Of a stretch of DNA of 36,498 nucleotides, positions 1-7,605 are shown one piece after another. Origin of the DNA: Chloroflexota bacterium (lineage in GTDB: Bacteria; Chloroflexota; Dehalococcoidia; Lucifugimonadales; JADFKI01); contig JADFKI010000002.1 in the NCBI GenBank assembly GCA_022565015.1, forward strand, positions 1-36,498. The letters run 5' to 3'. The notes under the pieces are model-generated. The model was not told where the DNA came from and ran no database searches. It was given only the letters and a program-made list of their open reading frames with translations. Position 1 is the first letter of the stretch. Every line of letters starts with the position of its first letter. The translations under genes were made by a program, and so were the position numbers.

Positions 1-280
1 AAATGCCATCGACGCCGACGAGCTCGGTGGTCACGCCCTGGCGCAGCTTGGGGTCGTGATGGGGTGCGCCAAGTATCGTAAGGCCGGCGTGGGAGTGCAG
101 GTCGATGAAGCCGGGGCACACAACGTATCCTGTCGCGTCAATGGTCCGCGCGGCCTCGAGGTGCGTGTGCTCGCCTCGATGCAACGTGACGCTTTCGTCC
201 TCGACGAGCACGGTCGCATGAAACCCCGGGCTGCCGCTGCCATCGATTACGAGGCCGTTTACGATCTTCAGATCCGCCAT
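1..280 (-). CDS. N-acyl-D-amino-acid deacylase-like amidohydrolase, N-terminal part
   Basis: Only the first 93 codons are in the window; the gene runs off the left edge. The protein starts MADLKIVNGLVIDGSGSPG and reaches the metal-binding motif GFIDLHSH near residue 65, followed by HHDPKLRQGVTTEL. This order (short beta-sandwich start, a D-G-S-G turn, the HxH motif, then QGVTT) is typical of the D-aminoacylase/dihydroorotase-like branch of the amidohydrolase superfamily, which hydrolyses N-acylated D-amino acids or related amides with bound zinc. The ATG at 278-280 is preceded by AAAGGGATGAAGCA, a plausible ribosome site. It lies downstream of the dehydrogenase operon on the same strand, about 90 bases from the E2 stop, so it may be cotranscribed. 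The exact substrate cannot be told from this fragment. Confidence 0.8.
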   Translation of the reverse strand, partial: MADLKIVNGLVIDGSGSPGFHATVLVEDESVTLHRGEHTHLEAARTIDATGYVVCPGFIDLHSHAGLTILGAPHHDPKLRQGVTTELVGVDGI

Positions 281-368
281 TGCTTCATCCCTTTACCGGT
301 GGGCAACCTATTACGCCGAATATGGCTAACCAGACACGGAAATACATGCTTTAGCCCGAAATCTCTGC

Positions 369-1553
369 CTACGAGAAGAGCTGGGAGGGCCGCTCGATTA
401 GCTGTTGCAGACGCCGCAGGAAGCTTGCCGCCAGGGCTCCGTCTATGACCTGATGGTCGCCCGTAAGGCTGATGGTCATCATCTCCCGGACTACAATTTC
501 GCCGCCTCTGACTACGGGTTTTTGAACTGAACGTCCCACTCCAAGCAGCGCGTTCTGGGGCCGGTTGAGTATCGGCGTGAAGCCGTCGACAGAGCCGAGA
601 ACGCTGATTGTAAAGGTGCCGCCGGTGACCTCGGTCGCAGAAAGGCGGCCCACGCGTGCCTTTTCAGTCAGCTCATGCACCCCCTGGGATATCTCAAGAA
701 GGCTCTTGTTTTCGACGTTCCTGAGGACGGGGACTATGAGGCCGTCGTCCAGCGCCACGGCCACGCCAATGTTGATCTCGTCGAAGTACAGGACGTTGCC
801 GTCCACAAGCAGGGTGTTGATGACGGGATTTCGCTTCAGCGACTCGGCGCACGCCTTGACGAGCACCTGCGCCATCGTGATCGTGCCTTCGGACCCTCTG
901 GACTTCTCTCGTCTGAGCGCCTGGGCATCGGTAACGTCGACCTCCAGGAAGTAGGAAAGCTGGGCGGTGCCCGAAAGGCTGTTCTTCATGTGAGTGGCTA
1001 TGGTGCGTCGCATGCCCCCCAAAGGCACAGTCTTGGACGGCTGAGGCATGCCCGGCGGTGCCTGGGGCGCCGGCGCGGCTCCCTGGCTTTCCGCGTAGGC
1101 GCGTACATCGGCGTCTACGACGCGGCCACGGGGGCCTGTCGGCGTGACCCGCGAGATATCCACTTCAAGGCTGGCCGCGAGCCTTCGTGCGCCGGGCGTC
1201 GAAGGCACGGCATCGCCTGCCTGCACGGGTGCGGCCGCTCTGGCCGGCCGTGAAGACGCTGATGGGCCTGCTGCGGGGGTCGGGACCTGCGGCGACTCCT
1301 GAGCGGGCGGGGCCTCCCCTTCGGCCAGCACGTAACCCAGGACGCCATCGACGGGAACGGTATCGCCCTCGTTGACTACAGGGTGAAAGAAGCCCGCCAC
1401 GGTGGCTTCGAGATCGTAATTCAGCTTCTCCGACTCTATCTCCGCCAACACTTCGCCCTGGTCGACGTGGTCGCCCTTGACCTTCGTCCACCTGGTGACT
1501 GTGCCCTCCGTCATGAAGTCGCCAAGCCTGGGCATAACTATGGATGTCGCCAT
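369..1553 (-). CDS. Dihydrolipoamide acyltransferase (E2) of a 2-oxoacid/acetoin dehydrogenase complex
   Basis: This is the E2 core, which moves the acyl group from lipoyl-lysine to CoA. The 394-residue protein has one lipoyl domain (about 1-80, probable lipoylated Lys43 in EIESEKLNYD), an Ala/Pro-rich linker (about 81-117), a peripheral-subunit-binding domain (about 118-155, TPGARRLAAS through GPRGRVVDADV) and the catalytic acyltransferase domain from about 175 to the end. The active-site HxxxDG motif is visible as H366-Q-V-I-D370-G371. The ATG has an AGGAG eight bases upstream and the gene follows the E1 beta stop by 10 bases, so the two are cotranscribed. No E3 (dihydrolipoamide dehydrogenase) gene is in the window. 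Whether the substrate is pyruvate, a branched-chain 2-oxoacid or acetoin cannot be fixed from sequence alone. Confidence 0.93.
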   Translation of the reverse strand: MATSIVMPRLGDFMTEGTVTRWTKVKGDHVDQGEVLAEIESEKLNYDLEATVAGFFHPVVNEGDTVPVDGVLGYVLAEGEAPPAQESPQVPTPAAGPSASSRPARAAAPVQAGDAVPSTPGARRLAASLEVDISRVTPTGPRGRVVDADVRAYAESQGAAPAPQAPPGMPQPSKTVPLGGMRRTIATHMKNSLSGTAQLSYFLEVDVTDAQALRREKSRGSEGTITMAQVLVKACAESLKRNPVINTLLVDGNVLYFDEINIGVAVALDDGLIVPVLRNVENKSLLEISQGVHELTEKARVGRLSATEVTGGTFTISVLGSVDGFTPILNRPQNALLGVGRSVQKPVVRGGEIVVREMMTISLTGDHQVIDGALAASFLRRLQQLIERPSQLFS

Positions 1554-1563
1554 CTATAGGCTC

Positions 1564-2589
1564 CTACTCAAGGACTTCAAGCGCTGCCTGGACGACCTTG
1601 TCCTTATCGGGCACGTAGAGGGCTTCCAGCGGACGGCTGTAGGGCACGAGGGTATGCGGTGGCGTCACCCTTTTTGGCGGCGCGTCAAGGTAGTCGAATG
1701 CCTGCTCCGCCACCAGGGCCGAGATGTCGGTGGCCATGCTGCATCTCGGGTAATCTTCGTCCACGATAACGATCTTTCGCGTCTTTCGGACCGAGCTTAG
1801 AATGGTCTCTTCGTCCATCGGAGACAGCGAGAGCAGGTCGACGACCTCCGCCGAATAGCCCTGCGACGCCAGCTCGTCGGCGGCCTGTTGACACACAAGT
1901 GTCGTGTAGCCGATGCCCAGCAGCGTAACGTCCGTCCCCTCCCGGGCTATCTCCGCCTTCCCGATAGGCACCTCGTATGAGGCCTCGGGTACGTTTACAT
2001 CGAAGCTCGTGCCCATGAGCTGGCGATTGTTGAATATGATCACGGGGTCGTCGTCGCGAATCGCCGACGCGAACAGGCCCTTGACGTTATAGGGATTGGA
2101 CGGGACCACGCACTTGAGCCCCGGGAAGTGGGTGAATATCGAATAGAGGGTCTCGGAATGCTGCGCGGCGGAGTTTGTTCCGGCCCCGATGCCGGTCATG
2201 ATCGTGAGAGGGATCTTGACCTTGCCGCCGAACATATAGTGTATCTTCGCCGCGTTGTTCGTAATCTGGTCCGCGCACACGCCGTAGAAGCCGACGTACA
2301 TTAGATCCACGACGGGCCGCAGCCCGGAGGCCGCCGCGCCTACTCCGGCCCCCATGAAGCCCGCTTCCGAGATGGGAGTGTCTCGAATGCGCTTGCGGCC
2401 GAAGTCGTTCACGAGGCCCTTGGTGAGCCGCATCGGGCCTCCCCAGGCGTCCTGGAAGTCGTCACGTTCACCCCCGCCTGCGATGTCCTCGCCCATGACA
2501 ATGACCGTGGGGTCCCTCTCCAGTTCCTGGCGGAGCGCCTCGTTGACCGCCTGGATGTATGAAAGCTTTCTTAGCTCCGTCTGTACCAT
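1564..2589 (-). CDS. Dehydrogenase E1 component, beta subunit (transketolase-like)
   Basis: The 341-residue protein is a full-length E1 beta. It has the N-terminal transketolase pyrimidine-binding fold (LSYIQAVNEAL, then VIVMGEDIAGGG near 30-40, whose Glu normally activates the thiamine diphosphate pyrimidine) and a C-terminal transketolase domain ending in the VIVDEDYPRCSMATDI region. Together with E1 alpha it decarboxylates the 2-oxoacid (or cleaves acetoin) and passes the acyl group to lipoyl-E2. The ATG at 2587-2589 is preceded by GGAGGG seven bases away. It sits second in the operon, 74 bases after E1 alpha and 10 bases before E2. Length and order match acetoin/pyruvate dehydrogenase operons of the alpha2beta2 type. 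Confidence 0.93.
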   Translation of the reverse strand: MVQTELRKLSYIQAVNEALRQELERDPTVIVMGEDIAGGGERDDFQDAWGGPMRLTKGLVNDFGRKRIRDTPISEAGFMGAGVGAAASGLRPVVDLMYVGFYGVCADQITNNAAKIHYMFGGKVKIPLTIMTGIGAGTNSAAQHSETLYSIFTHFPGLKCVVPSNPYNVKGLFASAIRDDDPVIIFNNRQLMGTSFDVNVPEASYEVPIGKAEIAREGTDVTLLGIGYTTLVCQQAADELASQGYSAEVVDLLSLSPMDEETILSSVRKTRKIVIVDEDYPRCSMATDISALVAEQAFDYLDAPPKRVTPPHTLVPYSRPLEALYVPDKDKVVQAALEVLE

Positions 2590-2663
2590 AAATCCCTCCG
2601 ACTTCTCTCAGGTCTCACGGGCGTCGATGGGTTAGCCCATCAATGGGCTTAGCCCGGACCGGC

Positions 2664-3647
2664 CTATGGGTATGAGACATAAACGTCCGTCGTCAGCTCA
2701 GCATCATCCGGGAAGGGGCTGTCGTTGGCGAACTTTGCCGCCTCCACGACCGCGGCCACGCACTTTTCATCGATCGCGTTAAGGTCGGTCTCCGATGCAT
2801 ATTCTCCGTCCAGAATATGTCCCTTGAGCTGCTCGATGCAGTCGCGGGCCTCGTAATAGTCCTCTTCTTCCTGGGTCCTGTAGCCCAATGGGTCGTCCGC
2901 TCCGAAGTGGCCCTGATAACGATAGGTCTGCGCCTCGATCAGCGTAGGACCGTCACCGGCCCTCGCCCTCGCCACTGCTTCTCTTCCCACCTCGAACATG
3001 TCTGTGGCGGACTGGCCGTCCACGACGATGCCGGGCATGTCGTAGCCCGGAGCCCTGTTTGCTATCGAGCCGCCCGCCACCGCGTATTCGAACGGCGTCG
3101 CCTCCGCGTACCTGTTGTTCTCGCACACGAACAGGACCGGCAGCTTCCAGATGCTCGCCAGGTTCATGGACTCGTGGAGCACACCCTGGCTGGTTGCGCC
3201 GTCACCGAAGAAAGCGACGCTGACCTGATCGGTGCCTCTTACACTGGCGCTAAGCGCGACTCCGGTGGCGACGGGGATGCTGGAGCCGACGACGCCGTTG
3301 GCGCCCAGCATGCCCTTGTCGATGTCGGCGATGTGCATGGTGCCGCCCTTGCCATGGTTCGTGCCGGTGGACTTGCCCAGGAGCTCGGCCATCATCTCTG
3401 AAAGGTCCAAACCCTTGGCTATGCAGTGGTGGTGGCTCCTATGGGTACCCAATATGTAGTCGTCGTCTCGCAAATGGGCGCATATGCCCGTGGGGACCGC
3501 TTCCTGACCTATGGACGAATGCATGCCCCGGAGCTTTCCGGCGTCGGCCTCACGCCTGGCCTGCTCCTCGAAGCGGCGGATCGTCACCATTTTTTCGTAC
3601 ATCCACAAGAGGGTATCCTTGTTTAGCTCTGAGCTTCGTGTCGCCAC
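2664..3647 (-). CDS. Dehydrogenase E1 component, alpha subunit (thiamine diphosphate-binding)
   Basis: The 327-residue protein carries the thiamine diphosphate/Mg motif beginning GDGATSQG at 148 and closing with ENN at 176-178, plus the GTHRSHHH loop (67-74) that contacts cofactor in this family. Length and the HGKGGTMH segment near 98-105 resemble the acetoin dehydrogenase/pyruvate dehydrogenase alpha branch more than branched-chain enzymes. It forms the E1 heterotetramer with the next gene. The start is a GTG at 3645-3647 with GGAGAAGGAAA just upstream. It is the first gene of the operon. The leader contains an extended -10 promoter at 3710-3718 and two mutually exclusive hairpins. Assignment to E1 alpha is firm; the substrate is not. 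Confidence 0.93.
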   Translation of the reverse strand: MATRSSELNKDTLLWMYEKMVTIRRFEEQARREADAGKLRGMHSSIGQEAVPTGICAHLRDDDYILGTHRSHHHCIAKGLDLSEMMAELLGKSTGTNHGKGGTMHIADIDKGMLGANGVVGSSIPVATGVALSASVRGTDQVSVAFFGDGATSQGVLHESMNLASIWKLPVLFVCENNRYAEATPFEYAVAGGSIANRAPGYDMPGIVVDGQSATDMFEVGREAVARARAGDGPTLIEAQTYRYQGHFGADDPLGYRTQEEEDYYEARDCIEQLKGHILDGEYASETDLNAIDEKCVAAVVEAAKFANDSPFPDDAELTTDVYVSYP

Positions 3648-3673
3648 TTTCCTTCTCCATATGTTCAGAGTCA

Positions 3674-3697
3674 GCGTAAGACCTGCGCTTACGCAGG
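3674..3697 (-). promoter_or_regulatory. Overlapping alternative hairpins in the E1 alpha leader
   Basis: GCGTAAG (3674-3680) is the exact reverse complement of CTTACGC (3688-3694). CCTGCG (3682-3687) is the exact reverse complement of CGCAGG (3692-3697). The two hairpins share bases and cannot form together. They lie between the predicted start of transcription and the GTG of E1 alpha. They could be an operator or an attenuation-type switch; no U-run follows, so a simple terminator is unlikely. Confidence 0.4.
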
Positions 3698-3709
3698 GAT
3701 TCAGCGTGG

Positions 3710-3718
3710 ATTATATCA
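3710..3718 (-). promoter_or_regulatory. Extended -10 promoter for the E1 alpha/E1 beta/E2 operon
   Basis: On the minus strand the sequence reads TGATATAAT, a perfect -10 hexamer (3715-3710) with the TGn extension. The -35 position 17 bases upstream is a poor match, as is usual for extended -10 promoters. It would start transcription near 3703, giving a leader of about 55 bases. Confidence 0.5.
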
Positions 3719-3794
3719 ATACTGTGCCGGTAGGTACAGCGTCGCCGATGAGGACGAGGCCACGGGGGGGCTCCTGATGACCGAAATGGAGCCA

Positions 3795-3803
3795 TGCTAT
3801 AAT
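3795..3803 (+). promoter_or_regulatory. Extended -10 promoter for the amidohydrolase
   Basis: TGCTATAAT gives a perfect -10 (3798-3803) with the TGn extension and a weak -35 (TGATGA at 3775-3780, spacing 17). Transcription would begin near 3810, about 40 bases before the ATG at 3851. With the minus-strand promoter at 3710-3718 it makes a divergent promoter region. Confidence 0.5.
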
Positions 3804-3850
3804 GGCGGCGAAAATTCCGGCGTCGAAATCTCTTACCCAGAGGCATATTA

Positions 3851-5077
3851 ATGAAGCTCGTGTTGAAGGCGGACCGACTCATCGACGGCACCGGTACCGA
3901 TCCCGTTTCAGACGCAGCGCTCATTATCGAAGACGGTCGAATTACCGATATCACGTCCAGGAACAACCTGGCCGGCCTGTCCGACGACTCCGACGTCATC
4001 GAGCTGAACGGCGGCACCATCATGCCGGGCTTTATCGAGATGCATTCACACATGCACTGCAGCGCAGAGACGGACGCCTACCAGCACATCATGACCGAGA
4101 GCGACCAGGTGTTTCTGATGAGGGCGGTGGGGGCGGTCCGGACGGCGCTGAGCTCCGGCGTCACTACGATGCGAGACCTTGGAGCCCGCAATCAGGTCGC
4201 CTTTCCCGTAAAGAAGGCTATCGAAGACGGCATAATACCCGGCCCACGTCTCATCGTAGCCGGTACGCCTATCACCACGACGGGCGGCCACTGCAACATG
4301 TTCGGCACGGAGGCGGACACCGTGGAGGAAGTCGTCACCGCGATTCGCAACCAGTTCAAGCAGGGGGCGGGCTATATCAAGATCATGTCGACCGGCGGCG
4401 GATTTACTCCCGGCACGAACGTTCGAGCACCCCAGTACCCGGTCGAAACGCTGAAGTCCGCCGTCAAGGACGCGGAGCGGCTCAACCTTCGAATAGCCGC
4501 CCATTGCCACGCTACCGCAGGTGTGAGGAACTGCGTCGAGGCTGGAATCCACAACCTGATTCACTGCTCGTGGCTCGCCGAAGACCCGGAACAAGGCTAC
4601 GACTACGATCCTGACGTGGCCGACGCCATTGCAGAGAAAGGCATCTGGGTGGACCCGACCCTCGCCCTGGGACGCTTGAACCGAATGCGCGGACGAGTGC
4701 GAGTTGCCGGCGGCACTATGCTTGACCCCGCTCGAAGATTCGAGATCCTCAGGGACATGTGGGACAGGGGCGTCAAGTTTGTGACGGGCATGGACTCGGG
4801 TATGATAAACGCCAGGTTCGATGATTTCGCCTATATCCCTGAGGTCATGGTGGATGAGCTCCGCATATCCCCGATGGAGGCCATAGTCTGCTCCACCAAG
4901 ACCTCGGCCGAATGCCTGGGCATTGCTGAAGAGACGGGCACGCTGGAAGTGGGCAAGGCCGCCGACGCGGTCATGGTCAAGGGCAACCCTGCCGAAGACA
5001 TCAAAGCCATCCACGAGGTCGACACGATCGTTACACAGGGTCGGGTCGTCAAGCGCAACGGAGACCTACTGATATAG
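3851..5077 (+). CDS. Metal-dependent amidohydrolase (imidazolonepropionase/Xaa-Pro dipeptidase-like)
   Basis: The 408-residue protein is a complete amidohydrolase-superfamily enzyme. Visible active-site elements are the metal motif MPGFIEMHSH with H65 and H67, the likely carbamylated bridging lysine K177 in YIKIMSTGG, the histidines H218/H220 (AAHCH) and H238, and the catalytic aspartate D315 in TGMDSG. A C-terminal strand segment (GTLEVGKAADAVMVKG) completes the beta-sandwich subdomain. This pattern with a carbamyl-lysine on strand 4 is that of the prolidase/organophosphate acid-anhydrolase-like subgroup often annotated as imidazolonepropionase or related amidohydrolase; substrate is unknown. 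The ATG has AGAGG seven bases upstream and an extended -10 promoter at 3795-3803. No hutI-type histidine pathway neighbours are present. Confidence 0.88.
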   Translation: MKLVLKADRLIDGTGTDPVSDAALIIEDGRITDITSRNNLAGLSDDSDVIELNGGTIMPGFIEMHSHMHCSAETDAYQHIMTESDQVFLMRAVGAVRTALSSGVTTMRDLGARNQVAFPVKKAIEDGIIPGPRLIVAGTPITTTGGHCNMFGTEADTVEEVVTAIRNQFKQGAGYIKIMSTGGGFTPGTNVRAPQYPVETLKSAVKDAERLNLRIAAHCHATAGVRNCVEAGIHNLIHCSWLAEDPEQGYDYDPDVADAIAEKGIWVDPTLALGRLNRMRGRVRVAGGTMLDPARRFEILRDMWDRGVKFVTGMDSGMINARFDDFAYIPEVMVDELRISPMEAIVCSTKTSAECLGIAEETGTLEVGKAADAVMVKGNPAEDIKAIHEVDTIVTQGRVVKRNGDLLI

Positions 5078-5127
5078 CCAAAGCACCTGGGCACGGCCTT
5101 CCCGATATCTCATCCGTCCTGCAAAGT

Positions 5128-5553
5128 GTGGCGGAAAACCTAGTGGTGCTTCTTGCCAGACTGGCGCTTGCCCTCTTTCTTTCTTGGGTTTTGGGCTTTC
5201 TGTTTTACGTTGTAACTTTCCCCGTAATGCAGTACCTCTCGCGCATCACTGATATCAATTCCGCCATGTTCGGAGTGCTCGCTATTGGCACAGGCGCGGG
5301 GATCGGGAGCTTTTTGGGTTGGCTGAATCGTGACCTAAGGCTCCGGTATCTGATGCTGGTGCTGTTCTTGACTATGGCAGCGACGCTGCTGGGAGCCTGG
5401 GGAGGGCTGCATAACAGCAAGGACGTCTTTCAGCTGAGTGGTCTTCTGGGAAATCCGGCGCTCAAAGGGATAACCGTGGGGGCTATCCTGGGCGGCAATA
5501 TCTTCAACCTGGCCGTCTGGTTGGTGAAGATAATTAGAAACCCGCGTATTTGA
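5128..5553 (+). CDS. Small multi-pass membrane protein, unknown function
   Basis: A 141-residue hydrophobic protein that I do not recognise. About four membrane segments can be seen: residues roughly 6-33 (LLARLALALFLSWVLGFL), 45-65 (MFGVLAIGTGAGIGSFLGW), 72-93 (YLMLVLFLTMAATLLGAWGG) and 112-135 (ITVGAILGGNIFNLAVWLV). Loops are short and the C-terminus is basic (KIIRNPRI). The start is a GTG at 5128, 50 bases after the amidohydrolase stop and on the same strand, so cotranscription is possible. There are no catalytic motifs. It converges with the permease genes that end at 5614. Confidence 0.6.
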   Translation: MAENLVVLLARLALALFLSWVLGFLFYVVTFPVMQYLSRITDINSAMFGVLAIGTGAGIGSFLGWLNRDLRLRYLMLVLFLTMAATLLGAWGGLHNSKDVFQLSGLLGNPALKGITVGAILGGNIFNLAVWLVKIIRNPRI

Positions 5554-5613
5554 CCGCGGCCCTTTGACGTGCCTTTACGAATTCGTAGGGAGCGCAGACC
5601 CGGCCCGTGGACG

Positions 5614-6519
5614 TTATAGCTGGCGCAGACGAGGGTCCAGCCTATCTCGCATCCAGTCCCCCAGGAAGTTCAGGGACATCACCACCATGAAGATCGCCAG
5701 ACCGGGCAAAAGTGAGCTCCACCAGGCTATCGTAACGTAGGAGCGGCCCTCGGCGACTATCACTCCCCAGGCGGGCGTTGGTGCGGGAATGCCCGCGCCG
5801 ATGAAGCTCAGCGTCGCCTCGGTGAGAATGAGCTGCCCAACCCGCAGCGTGGTGATCACAATTATCGTGTTCATCACTCCGGGCAATATGTGGCGGAGTA
5901 TGATGCGAGTCGTCGACGCGCCCGACACCTTTGCGAGGGCGACGTAGTCCCGCTCCTTTAGGGACAGGACTTCGGCCCTGACAAACCGCACGAACGAGGC
6001 CCAGGTGAACAGCGCCAGCAGGGCAATCACGAGACCAAGGCTCGCCCCAAGCACAACGACGGCCACCAACGCTATCAGTATAAATGGCAACGCAAGCCAC
6101 ACGTCTACCAGGCGCATGATGATCTCATCCACGATGCCGCCTGCATAGCCGGCTATGAGTCCCAGCGTTGTACCGATCAACAGGCCCGTGGAGAGAGACA
6201 CGCTAACGACCATGAGTGATATGCGCGCGCCATAAATCACTCGGCTGAGCACATCACGTCCCACGTGGTCGGCGCCGAGCAATCGGCTCGTAGTCCCTTC
6301 CTCAGCATCCCAAAAGGGCGGGTTGTTCCTCAACGTAAGGTCCTGGTCGAGCGGGTCGTTGGGCGCGATGAGAGGAGCGAACAGCCCCGTCACGACCAGC
6401 ACCACCAGCACTATGATCGGTAGAACGGGCCAACGCCTGAAGATCTCCCAAATCCTGCCTGGGAGACTAGTATGCAGTAACGCGGCTTCAGCCGAATTTT
6501 GAATTGCTTGGTTGGACAA
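5614..6519 (-). CDS. Family-5 ABC transporter permease, DppC-type
   Basis: The 301-residue inner-membrane protein has the N-terminal OppC/DppC membrane helix (about 30-50, PIIVLVVLVVTGLFAPLIAP), a periplasmic loop with NDPLDQDLTLRN and LLGADHVGRDVLSRV, and then five further helices carrying the EAA-type loop region (YVALAKVSGAS, then ILPGVMNTI). It is the second permease for a peptide/nickel/opine-type importer. The start is TTG at 6517-6519, eight bases after the DppB-type gene stop; its ribosome site is weak, so translation is probably coupled. The ATPase subunits that would power it are not in the window. Confidence 0.92.
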   Translation of the reverse strand: MSNQAIQNSAEAALLHTSLPGRIWEIFRRWPVLPIIVLVVLVVTGLFAPLIAPNDPLDQDLTLRNNPPFWDAEEGTTSRLLGADHVGRDVLSRVIYGARISLMVVSVSLSTGLLIGTTLGLIAGYAGGIVDEIIMRLVDVWLALPFILIALVAVVVLGASLGLVIALLALFTWASFVRFVRAEVLSLKERDYVALAKVSGASTTRIILRHILPGVMNTIIVITTLRVGQLILTEATLSFIGAGIPAPTPAWGVIVAEGRSYVTIAWWSSLLPGLAIFMVVMSLNFLGDWMRDRLDPRLRQL

Positions 6520-6527
6520 ATCAGTAC

Positions 6528-7481
6528 CTAGTTATAGCGTATCCTTGGGTCTATATAGCCGTAGAGCACGTCTGCCACGAAGTTGAAGAATATGTACGCT
6601 ATGGCGAAAAACAGGACGATTCCCGTCAGAAGTGCGAAGTCGTTGTTTACCACGGCAGTGAGAGCCAGGCGGCCGATGCCCGGCCACGCAAACACCAGCT
6701 CCACCACGGTCGCTCCCGTTATGAAGCTCGCCAGAAACAGGCTGGAGTAAGTGATCGGCGCGATCAGAGCGTTCCGTAACGCATGCTTCCAGATCACCTT
6801 CCATCCCTTGACACCCTTTGCGCGAGCCAGTTTAACGAACTCGGAATCCAACACTTCCAGCATTGACGACCGAGTCAGCCGCAGGTAAGTCGCAGAGCCC
6901 AGCCAGCCCAGAGTTATCGTGGGGAGGACGAAGTGTTTGATCTGAACCCAGAAGGAGTCCTCGGGATAGCCCCGGCCCACGGCGGGGAGCCAGTCGAGAT
7001 GCACGGCGAAGACGACGATGAACACGATGCCGATCCAGAACTGTGGCAGGGCCTGCCCGAACAAGGCGAAGGCCCGTCCCAAATAATCGGCGACTCCGCC
7101 TCTTCTGGTGGCGGATAAGACTCCTAACGGCACACCGGTTAAAACTGCAAAGAGCCAGGCGGCCAAGGCCAGTTGCGCCGTCGCGCCCAACTTGCCGGTG
7201 ATCAGTCCAAACACCGGCGCCCTATCGAGAAGTGTCCTGCTGAAGTCACCCCTCAGAGCGTTGCCCACCCAGACGAAGTATTGAACGATGAGTGGCTTGT
7301 CCAGGCCCAGGTATTTCTCGATCTCCTTCTTTTGTGCCGGACTCAAGCCGTATCCACCACCCTCCTGGGTGTACACGAGAAGAGGGTCTCCCTGCACCCT
7401 TGACAGGCCGAATACGATGATCGTAGCGGCAAAAAGAGAGAACGCTGCGAAGAATGCTCGCCGTATTAGGAATCTGCCCAT
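6528..7481 (-). CDS. Family-5 ABC transporter permease, DppB-type
   Basis: The 317-residue protein has the DppB/OppB layout: an N-terminal helix (RRAFFAAFSLFAATIIVFGL), a periplasmic loop with the family phrase GLDKPLIVQYFVWVGNALRGD (about 58-78), then the permease core with five helices and an EAA-like loop (FVKLARAKGVKGWKV). It pairs with the DppC-type protein to form the membrane channel. The ATG at 7479-7481 has a GAGGGG ribosome site. It follows the solute-binding protein gene by about 120 bases and precedes the second permease by 8 bases, giving the order binding protein, DppB, DppC. Confidence 0.93.
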   Translation of the reverse strand: MGRFLIRRAFFAAFSLFAATIIVFGLSRVQGDPLLVYTQEGGGYGLSPAQKKEIEKYLGLDKPLIVQYFVWVGNALRGDFSRTLLDRAPVFGLITGKLGATAQLALAAWLFAVLTGVPLGVLSATRRGGVADYLGRAFALFGQALPQFWIGIVFIVVFAVHLDWLPAVGRGYPEDSFWVQIKHFVLPTITLGWLGSATYLRLTRSSMLEVLDSEFVKLARAKGVKGWKVIWKHALRNALIAPITYSSLFLASFITGATVVELVFAWPGIGRLALTAVVNNDFALLTGIVLFFAIAYIFFNFVADVLYGYIDPRIRYN

Positions 7482-7605
7482 ATGCGCCCCTCAACACCCA
7501 ATTGGGCCATCGGTGGCCCAGGCTCTAAAGCAGTCGAATAGTGCGCCTCCCATATCCCATGATGGGCTGGGAGACGCACCACTAATAATCGTGCCTTGTG
7601 CCGGT

